Source: Lolium rigidum (lineage: Eukaryota > Streptophyta > Magnoliopsida > Poales > Poaceae). Taken from it: a stretch of 64,000 nt of DNA. Under the pieces are notes generated by a model, which did no database searches, was not told the origin of the DNA, and saw only the letters and a list, made by a program, of their open reading frames with translations. Positions within the stretch are counted from its first letter, which is position 1, and the number at the start of each line of letters is the position of its first letter. Made by a program: the position numbers and the translations under genes. Location: the NCBI RefSeq assembly GCF_022539505.1, contig NC_061514.1:337635090-337699089 (forward strand). Reading direction: 5' to 3'. Below are positions 55,696 to 64,000 of the stretch, in pieces.

Positions 55696-58600
55696 ATGGA
55701 GGGCACGGCACAGACCATCCTGAGCAATGTTGGGCAGCTGGTGGGCGAGGAGTTTCGGGCTCTCCGCGCCGTCGGCGGCGAGATTGAAGAGCTCAGGGAC
55801 GAACTGGCAACCATGCATGCCGTCCTGCGCATGCAGACTGAATCCGAGGATGGTGCCGTGGACCACTTCATCCGCGAGTGGATGAAGCAGGTCCGGGAGC
55901 TCGCCTACGACGCCGAGGACTGCGTCGACCTCTACATATTCCGCATAAGGGGCCAGCCGAAAGCCGGGTTTCTTGTCTGGTCCAAACGTCTGGTCGCGAC
56001 GCTTTTCCCTCGCCATCGCCTTGCTGGTAAGATCACGGCTCTCCGCGCTCGAGCTGTCTCCATCAGCGAGCGCCATGCTCGTTATGGCGTCAGCCGGGAG
56101 GCACTGCGAAGATCTCCTTCGTTTGCCCCAACGATGGCAGCAGCGTCCTCTGCGCGAGGGCTACGCCTTGCCAACCACACTGATGAGATTGTCGGCATGG
56201 AGGACCAGGCAAACACCCTTGCTGAGGAGGTGAAGGCGGCGGTGCATGACACAAAGCTCAAGGTTTTCTCTATTGTGGGGTTTGGGGGGCTTGGAAAAAC
56301 AACGTTGGCCATGGAAGTGTGTCGGAAGCTGGAGGTAGAGTTCGACCGACAAGCGCAAGTGTCCGTGTCTCAGATGTTTGACGTGGGGAAGGACCTGAAG
56401 GAACTGCTGAAGCGTGTGCTTCAGCAGATCGGCAAGAGGAAAGCACGTAATGGGAAGGGTATCCAGGAAGAGGATCCAATGGCCGGCATCGACACGTTAG
56501 ATGCAGATGAACTTGGCTGCAGGCTTGAGGTCCTTCTCAAAGGCCAGAGGTACAGACTTACAGATAAAAAGAAACTACGTATTATTTTATTAGTTAGCAG
56601 TTTTAAGTAACCAGTTATACTTGCTTAATGATAAGTTGGCTACTACCTTTGGGCTTGACAAAATTGCATGCATCATGAACTCAATTTAGATTAAATATTT
56701 TTTATGGTATATTTATAGATTATTGGTATTTAGCATTGCCCTTTAATCTCCAAAGGTTGCATATAACCTGCTTCCATTGGGCTCTCATTGGCACCCGCCT
56801 GGTTTGGGTATGGGTGGAGCCACAGTAAGGGTGACTTCTTTTGGGCTTCTTGCCTGGCTTCTAGGTTGTGGACAGCCGAAGCTGAAAAGAAGTCTCCGGC
56901 TTAAGGACAGCTTATTTTCACTGAGAAGCTAGTTGATAGTGCAATTGTAGAAACTGCATCGGACCAGTTTCCCGAGCTTCTCAGCTAGACAACCGAAACG
57001 TTATAGTGAACTGCCCCTCTACTCGATGCTATTTACAACAGAATGCCACTGCACTAGAAAACGCTTCAGACTTTTAAAAGAAAAAGGGGAATTAGCAGCA
57101 CAACGGCTCCCGTATCGCACGTTGCAGCCTTGCAGGGACTCCCGCATCCTGAATGTGGCGAGCTAGGGTTCCTCTCTGCCGCCGTCAGACCTCTTTGGCG
57201 CATCGCCGCCGGCCCGCCGCCACTCTCCATTCCGCAGCAACTACTGCGACCTCGCGTTGGCGGGCACCGGCGTCCACGATATGCGTCAACCAGGAAGTCG
57301 CCCGCGTGGACAGTTCAGCCGCCAGGAGCTCCCGTCGATCGCTGAGCAGGACCAAGGCAGGAGGATCGCCATCTCACAGTGTCCAGCACGCGTCGCTCCC
57401 CGGGCTGTACAACCCGCGCGTTGTGGTGCTAGTTGGATGTGCAGTGTTCGTTTGCTAGCCAATCGGTAGTGTTCGTGCGCTTGCTAGCTAGTGGATCTGC
57501 TAATTGATTTAGTTCTCATATTTTTTGTGATTTATTGTTAACTTATTTTCTACTAAAAGCTACCATACTTAAGGTATCATCCCTTCACTTAGGTCATATA
57601 ACAAATTAAGGGATATTTCAGACATTTCACAGCTAAGCACAACAAATAAGCTAAAATTTCATAAGCCCAAAAGAATAGGAGAAACCAGTTTCTAGGAGCT
57701 TCTTCCCACCGCAGTTTTTCCCCACCGAAATTCATAAGCTGGCTTATGCATAAGCATAAGCCCAAAAGAAGTCACCCTAAACCCTTTGGCATCCCTTCTG
57801 ACCCATAGGTACAATCTTTCTGCACCTGCCACTCGATAGGGTACCTGCAGGTAAAATTATCTACATTCGCAACACATCAATTTGGGCAGCATATGGTATT
57901 AAACAATAACATATAGTCTTTTTTTTTGCGAATAACATATAGTCATAATTTTTGAACTTCATAACATCAGAAACAACAACACATAACTATAAACATCAAC
58001 ACATCATAATCTGCATGAAATTCTCATAAAAACAACACATTGTCATAAACAACAACACATATATATTCATAAACAACAAGACACGTCATACAGTATAAGT
58101 TCACATACTCACTACAAAGCTATAGAGATAATTTGGACTTGCATAAGGCACTTTCCATGTGTCGTCCTACATAACTGTTGTGATATGTCATACTCTCTTG
58201 TAGTGGATGTGGCACCACAATTTGTGATTAAAGAGAAAATTGTAGTATCATAACATGATACCATATCATAACACGCGCCCTGGTGGTGGCTTGCCTAGTG
58301 GCGCTGTGCTGGCTGGTGCCTCCTTCCTTCTAGGGCGACGCTATTTGGCTTCCCTCCCTCTGGCGATGGTCTTCCCCAGCGACATGATTCCCCGTCTCAT
58401 GTCTTCTCCTGTTCCGGCGGTCTTTGGTGATCTATGCACAGGGACCGGCCGAATTCCCTGTGCGGTGTCAGCCGGCGCTGACAATAGCGACGCCCGAGGG
58501 CGCCGTTACCTCGATAGAGGTGTTTCCATGATCATGTCTGTGACCCTCTCCCTGAGCACCAGGGGAAACCCTCGGTCTGGCTAGCCAGACCGGGCAGCGG

Positions 58601-61600
58601 TGGTGTCTTAGTGTCGTTCCCTTCTTGGAGGCGCTGCTTGGGCTGCACGTAGAGTATTCGATGCGGCAGCTGGAGAGATGTTGGCGTGTTGCTCTGGCGG
58701 GGATTGCTGCACAGGTCATGGACCTCCTGGGTGCAATGTACGCCGGCACTGGCGACTTCCCGAAGATAGCTACACTAGTTCTAGCCGGGTCCTGCCTTCC
58801 ATTCTAGGCACATAGGTGCGAGGTACGGTGGCCTAGGCTGTACTGGAGATGTAGTGTCTTTGAAGGCGCCTAGCAATGGCTTGGCCTAGGCTGTACTGGA
58901 GATTTAGTCGTCTTTGAAGGCGCCTAGCAATGGCTGTGACGTGGCCTGGTGTCTTTTAGTCTCGACGCCTCGCCATTCATGGCTGAGGCTAGGCTGAGTG
59001 AGGCCTTTAGTGGTTGCGGTCTGAAGTTCGAGGCACCTCCTCACCTAGTTTGCCTGGTGAGGACGGTTGTGTGTTTGTGTGTGTGTGTGTGTGTGAGTGT
59101 TCCTCCTCTCGGAGGTTGTACAACTGCTGTCTTCCTATTCAATGAATTGAAACGCAAACTCTTCGCGTTTTCTCGAGAAAAAGAACACCCGTTAGGAGTT
59201 CTCTAGTACAAACTGTCATCATTAAGATATGCTATGCATTGCCCCTAAAAAAAACAAGATATGCTATACATTGGGAGTTGGATCAAATAAGACACCAGTG
59301 TTCTACCCAAATGCAAAAAAATCAGAAAATATGTCCTTACCCCCTTGGCTGGCTCCTTCCCTTTCCTATCCATCTTCAATCTAGCATAAGTGTCAACTCC
59401 AAATGTGTCTGATAGCCTGAGACCTAACGCCGTTCAGCCATGCGGCTGAGCCATCGGAACATCGCCTCGTTGCCGGTGCCAGGCGCACTCTGTAGAAGTG
59501 TGTCGCGCCTCCGCGTCTAGCACCCGGCGAGTGGCCGACCTCATGAGTCCTTGCGCCATCCACCAGTATCCTGCCCGCCTTGGCTTCAAATTCCTTCGAC
59601 CTAGAGGTCAAGTCGCCACCTCCGTTTTCTCGTCTCGCTCGGTTATGTGCTTCTCGTTTGGTCAGGCGAACGGACGAGAGAGGCTGGGGTTGAGTCGGGC
59701 AATAGGCCTAAGAGACCAAGACCACACCGCCCAGCTAGATGTTCGCATCCCCTAATTCTTTCCCTTCCAATCCAGTGATACCAGGTATAAACTGATACAT
59801 ACGTGCCTGGCAGGGTAACTATAGTTGATTTTTTGTCGCCAGCAAAGGTAGGGCGAGCGCCAAGCCTTTGCACTATTTCGCATTATTGATCTAAATAGTA
59901 TTGTTCTACATAGTGGTGATAATCTGGAAAAACATGCGGCTTGTTACTTTTCAAACAGACATACTTGTTTTTAATATATGGTTGTTGGACATGAAACTTG
60001 ATCTTGCTAATGATAGAATATGAATGATGCACACAGGTTCCTCATTGTGATTGATGATGTATGGACAGTAGCAGCGTGGGATGCAATCCGTTCCAAGCTT
60101 CCAGACAACGAATGTGGCAGCAGAATTATTGTAACTACTCGGATAGAGACCGTGGCCAAAGAATGCAGTGATCCAAGTGTTGACGAGTATTACATCTGCC
60201 GCATTAAGCCACTCAATTCAGAATACTCCAAGAAGTTGTTCCTTAGTAGAGCATTTGGCACCATGGATGCTCCTCCTGATGAACAGCTTGGGGTTACAAT
60301 GGACAATATCCTAAAGAAGTGTGCTGGGCTACCTTTGGCCATTGTGAGCATAGCCAGCCTCTTGGCTACCTATAAATATCCAGACAGGAAAGATATGTGG
60401 GAAACCATTTGCAAATCAATTGGTTCGCAGATGGAGAGCAACCCTACCCTAGAGGGGATGGGGCAAATACTCACACTCAGTTACAACCACCTGCCTTATC
60501 ACCTCAAGCATTGCATGCTGTACCTTAGCCTTTTCCCGGAGGATTATGAAATCAACAAAAATAGGCTCATGTACAGATGGATCGCCGAAGGATTGGTTGA
60601 AGAAAAGCGTGGATTGACTTTGTTGGAGGTTGCTGAAGCCTACTTTGATGAGCTGCTGAGTAGGAGCATGATTATTCCAGCCTCCTCTTTCGAGTTCTTC
60701 GGGTGGATGGAGGGCTGTCGGGTGCATGACATGATGCTGGAGGTCATCGTGTCAAAATCCCTGGAGGCTAACTTTGTTAGCCTGGTAGGTGGGCAGTATG
60801 AAGGGATGTTCTATGACAGAGTTCGTCGCCTTTCTATCCAAGGCATAGAACATGAGCCTGAGGATTCTCCATCCAAGACGAGGAATAGCTTGGAGAGGAT
60901 GGACATGGAGCATGTCCGATCCCTTAGCATGTTTGAGCTCAAAGGGCAGAAGCTATTTGATCGGTTGAAGGAGTTCACCTTGGTCAGGGTACTTGATCTG
61001 GAAGGCTGCAAAGGCCTTGAATACAAGCATCTGTTGGATATCTGCCAGATGTACCTCCTAAAGTTCCTGAGCTTAAAGGGTACCGATATCACTGTGATGC
61101 CTAATAAAGTCGGTGATCTAGAGCATTTGCAAGTTCTTGATGTGCGTGATACACGCCTTGATAGGCTGCCAGAAACAGTGAGAAAGCTAGAGAAAGCTGA
61201 GCGTGTGGATTTGTCCCGCGATCCAGATTGGTACATTTGGTGGAAGCTTCCCAAGGGGCTCTCTAAAATGAAGGCGCTGCGCGAGGTACAGCGTGCAAGC
61301 GTCGATGATGCTGATGTTGCTCGAGAGCTTGGCGAACTAGGACAACTGCGTCGCATATTCTTGTTTGTTGAGGACAGGGGCGATGAGGAGATTGTCCAAG
61401 AGCTTGCCCTCTCTCTGAGCAAGTTATACTCCCTTCGGTCTCTCGGCATTGGCCGCGTAGGGAGCTGCGAAGGCAAAATGGACTTTCTCGATACACTGCC
61501 CTCGCCGCCACGGCTCCTTCGGTACCTCTTCATCGATGGAGAAATCACAAAATTGCCCGGCTGGGTGAGCTCACTATCATATCTTACCTTCTTTGGAGGT

Positions 61601-62014
61601 ATATGGTTACACTTACGTGGTGACCAAATATTCAGCGTCCTATGTAAGGCGCCCAATCTACAGAGCATCAAGCTGTGGCGGGATTGCTACCTTGATAGAA
61701 CACTTGTTGCACGCAGTACCCACAAGTTCCCGGTGTTGAAGACCCTTTCCTTGTGCTCAATCTATTGCAGCTTCCCTGAAGTGATCCAGTTCGAGAGAGG
61801 ATGCATGGATAAGCTCGAGGAGCTTTTGGTGACGTTTTGCGAGGGTGAGAGCAGGAGCATTGTTGGCATCGAGCACTTGACAAACCTTAAAGAGGTGAAG
61901 CTTACGGGTAAGAGATACAACTCTTCGCTGAGGCTTGCACTGGAGGAGCTCAAGTCCGAGAGTAACAGACGCCCCAAGGGCAACCAGTTTAAGGTTATAG
62001 TGAGATACGAGTGA
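55696..62014 (+). CDS. CC-NB-ARC-LRR (NLR) disease-resistance-type protein, two exons (55696-56549, 60037-62014)
   Basis: Intracellular immune receptor type, 943 aa after splicing. Rx_N-type coiled coil, about 1-130 (EELRDELATMHAVL, AYDAEDCVDLY). NB-ARC, about 165-515: P-loop GFGGLGKTT (195-203), kinase-2 RFLIVIDDVW (285-294), GSRIIVTTR (312-320), GLPLA (382-386) and VHD (514-516) in place of MHD. LRRs, about 540-930, end near the C-terminus. The phase-2 intron (56550-60036) has donor GAG|GTACAG and acceptor CACACAG|G and joins AG to G to make Arg 285 of RFLIVIDD. Intron position and length check by exact phase. The start is the ATG before the Rx_N helix; it is preceded by GCACA and no upstream in-frame ATG is evident. 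All ATP-binding motifs are present, so the gene may be functional. No integrated decoy domain is seen. The recognised pathogen is unknown. Confidence 0.93.
56829..57777. mobile_element. PIF/Harbinger-type element, 949 bp, in the NLR intron
   Basis: GGGTGACTTCTTTTGGGCTT at the left end and AAGCCCAAAAGAAGTCACCC at the right are perfect inverted repeats; TAA is duplicated at 56826-56828 and 57778-57780. The middle (57120-57470) is GC-rich and reads like a gene leader (GCTAGGGTTCCTCTCTGCCG) with an open frame but no known domain; it may be captured host sequence. Confidence 0.88.
57781..58254. other. NLR intron sequence, AT-rich with CAACACAT motifs
   Basis: CAACA(A/G)CACAT-type motifs with ATAAACA recur between about 57950 and 58085. 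No gene is seen. Confidence 0.4.
58255..59190 (+). mobile_element. LINE-like 3' region in the NLR intron
   Basis: Ends with AATGAATTGAAACGCAAACT and CGCGTTTTCTCGAG, the 3'-tail style of the LINE at 52743-53320. Within it GGCCTAGGCTGTACTGGAGA...GGCGCCTAGCAATGGCT is present twice in tandem (about 58830-58940). No target duplication or RT domain was found, so limits and type are approximate. Confidence 0.5.
59068..59100 (+). repeat. (GT)n microsatellite
   Basis: GT run of about 33 bp with one GTTT and one GAGT interruption, within the LINE-like sequence. A likely polymorphic marker beside an NLR gene. Confidence 0.85.
59283..59744. repeat. 463-bp dispersed repeat, copy 2 (in the NLR intron)
   Basis: Second copy of 49631-50093, same orientation, 462 bp, with scattered substitutions and small indels. 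It ends at AGCTAGATGTTC and then enters different sequence. Confidence 0.8.
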
Positions 62015-62250
62015 TATCACTCTTGTTCCGAGCTGTTCTTATCACGTTTGTTTGACTGATATGTTGTCTCTGTACTTTTGTAGAGTCGTCGTCGATGCAC
62101 GTTTCCCTTTACAGCACTGTATCGGAAATTGTACTCCGTAATAAATTATGTCGGAGCCATGTGTACCAGGTTTTTTGTCCCGTAGTTTACATTTCCAGAT
62201 CGGATGTAAACAGTGGGTTTTCCTGGTATACATCAACCCGTCAATTCTGT
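62015..62250 (+). terminator. Probable 3' UTR of the NLR gene with polyadenylation signal
   Basis: AATAAA at 62140-62145, about 126 bp past the stop codon, followed by T/G-rich sequence, is the only canonical signal close to the gene. Confidence 0.5.
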
Positions 62251-62499
62251 TTTTAAACTCGTCATTTAATTCCCTTGTTAAGTAATGTGCATGTGAAATA
62301 AGTTCATTCGTAAGAAAAGTTATGCATGTGAATTGTAGAAAATGGGTCCAGTCTTCGACATGATAACTTTGTGTTTTGTAAAGCCTCCCGTTGCCATAAA
62401 GCTTGAGTTCCGTTAGACTGATCAGTGATAATACTCATTTTCAATGTATTTTATAAATCTGAACCGTAGTTAAAATTCGTATTGGTGATGGTGTGGCTC

Positions 62500-63560
62500 T
62501 GATTTTTTTTCCAAGCGATCCACACGGATCGATTTTCATTACCCATGGATAACGAAAACAGGTATCAAGCCACAAGGGTTAGTTATTCGAAACAGCAAAG
62601 GAAACAAAACTAAAAAGCCGCCGTCTACTGCTAGCGTTACAGCAAAAGCTTAAAGTATCATTACAACCATAGACATTCAGGATAAGCTCAAACAGCTCAA
62701 GCATTCGCATCCCCCCTAATTTTCCATTTCCAGGTCACCAGCGTCGGCCTCGACATCCCTTAGCTGGAGAGGACGTTGTTGATGACTAGGTGCATTCTGT
62801 GCACCACTAGTAGCGCCAGAAGAGCCAGCAAGTCTCAGCAAACCATCAGCACCCGCCCGGATATCGTTTGCATCCTTTTCATTGTGCAAACCTGTCTAGT
62901 ATTTCATAAAAACAGTAGAGTAACTTAATAACTCAAAAGGAGTTTTAACTAGCTTGTGCTCAAAGCATGATCTATTTCCGAGCTTCCATATGGCCCAATA
63001 GATAGCAGCCAAGTCAGCAATCTGAGTGTTTCTACTCGCAGGAAGAAATTGGGGGAACCACCAGAAAAACTGTATAAAGGAACCTGGCCTCGGCGACGCC
63101 CCAATCACCTGACCAACAACATTCCAAACAAACTTGGCAGCTGGCCAGGTAAAAAAGAGATGCGAAATTGATTCGTTTTCCTCACATAATTGACAAGTAG
63201 CACTCCCTTGCCACTTGCGTTTCAACAAATTATCTTTCGTTGCAATTGCATTGTGCCAAATCATCCACAACCAGATTTTAATCTTCAGAGAACTCTTGCT
63301 TTTCCAGAGATGTGTGAAAGTTCAAGCCACTGCCACATAAATGTTTGTATACAGATTTAATAGTAAATTTACCTTCCTTTGTCCATTTATAGAAGGGTTT
63401 GTCAGGTTTATTGTTGAGGGTAGTTTGGGCCACAATTTAAGCCAGTCCATGAATCTGTAATCAGGTGTCATCCATCTCCTGAAAGAAAAACTCCAAGTCA
63501 TATCAGCTGCTTCGGCTTCAGCCAGACTTACGAATATGGAGACTAAGCAAAGGACATCTT
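62500..63560 (-). mobile_element. 5'-truncated LINE (zf-RVT region), degenerate
   Basis: On the minus strand, KRKWQGSATCQLCEENESIS, then HLFFTWPAAKFVWNVVGQVI and AIYWAIWKLGNRSCFEHKLV (63270-62896) form the zinc-binding reverse transcriptase C-terminal domain (CxxC...H). An upstream piece in another frame has MTWSFSFRRWMTPDYRFMDW. A T-run at about 62503-62510 would be the poly-A tail. At least one frameshift lies near 63290-63340. It sits downstream of the NLR gene in the opposite orientation. Confidence 0.72.
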
Positions 63561-63569
63561 TTGAAATTT

Positions 63570-64000
63570 TCTGCAAATCTGGAATTTCAACAAAAGCGGC
63601 TCAATCAAATCCAAAGAACTCGTGGATTTGGAGTATCGGGCAAGACTAAGGGTGAAAGTGGGTGTGGGCTTCCCACCGGACACGCATTATTAGCCCACTT
63701 AATCTCGTACGTTGGCACCAGCGGTTATGTACCAGAATTTTGTGGGGTGAGTGGACTGTCCCGTAAAGCACGTATGTTCTATTTAATTTTATCTTCGGGC
63801 TGATGAAATTTAGGACGAGAATTTCGCTCATAGCGCCGCAGGCAAGTTCCACCATGCCCGCATGTCCCACTTATTCATTAGAACGAATGTACTTGTGTTT
63901 TTCACGTCGATGTCTTCGAAACTATATCCCACTGATTGCAGGTGAGTCCCGAAATGAGATGAAGCACCACTCAGTTTGGAGAGGGACTCATAGCCCGTCC
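63570..64000. other. Window end, no supported gene
   Basis: A stretch at about 63860-63945 (CATTAGAACGAATGTACTTG and CACGTCGATGTCTTCGAAAC) resembles flanks seen at 17930-17960 and 18530-18560, probably from the same Stowaway-related repeat. Confidence 0.35.

Noticed and set aside
60811..61671. Minus-strand frame of 286 codons opposite the LRR region
   Set aside because: Antisense of the NLR exon, with Ser/Arg-rich low-complexity content and no domain.

Overview
The window reads as nuclear DNA of a grass, most likely a Pooideae species with a large, transposon-rich genome (Triticeae or a close relative). The reasons are the intron-rich, GC-rich coding exons of grass type, many Stowaway and Tourist/PIF-Harbinger MITEs, L1-type LINE fragments, a Helitron, a solo LTR, and a plastid-derived insert with grass rpl14 and trnT-GGU. 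No prokaryotic or viral gene organisation is seen. The species call is an inference.

Layout. (1) 273-1508 (-): an apparently intact two-exon papain-like cysteine protease of the SAG39/SAG12 type. (2) 2272-6086 (-), with a 5' leader exon near 7268-7540: an apparently intact 12-coding-exon gene for a SCAB1-like plant actin-binding protein (490 aa). A 694-bp fold-back MULE with a 9-bp target duplication sits just beyond its leader. (3) 8.5-17.8 kb: gene-poor repeats, including a solo LTR (8692-11287) nested in an older LTR fragment, and several MITEs, one nested inside another. (4) 18.0-44.5 kb (-): a CYP72A-type cytochrome P450 locus in ruins. Two decayed partial copies lie at 18.1-19.5 kb. The main copy has exons 5 to 2 at 23.7-25.5 kb and exon 1 at 43.9-44.5 kb, so intron 1 is about 18.4 kb. 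A Tourist-like MITE splits exon 1, a 1-nt deletion shifts exon 5, and a Harbinger element with only the Myb/SANT-like ORF2 lies just beyond the 3' end. Intron 1 carries a 5.0-kb Helitron with a captured ING-family exon, and a 4.5-kb segment flanked by 84-bp direct repeats that carries the 3' half of a PP6-type protein phosphatase gene.

(5) 44.7-53.3 kb: transposon relics (LINE reverse transcriptase, Tourist-like element, Harbinger ORF2 fragment, MuDR transposase fragment), a frameshifted B3-domain relic, and a plastid-derived mosaic (rpl14 3' end joined to trnT-GGU) into which a 5'-truncated LINE inserted. (6) 53.3-62.2 kb (+): a CC-NB-ARC-LRR resistance-type gene (943 aa, two exons), preceded by a duplicated upstream region that holds what looks like the start of a lost NLR neighbour. 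Its 3.5-kb intron hosts a Harbinger-type element and LINE-like sequence. (7) 62.5-64.0 kb: another LINE fragment on the minus strand.

Three genes look functional from sequence: the cysteine protease, the SCAB1-like gene and the NLR. They are unrelated and show no operon-like organisation. The most informative part of the window is the P450 locus, where several insertions can be ordered in time by their nesting and target duplications.
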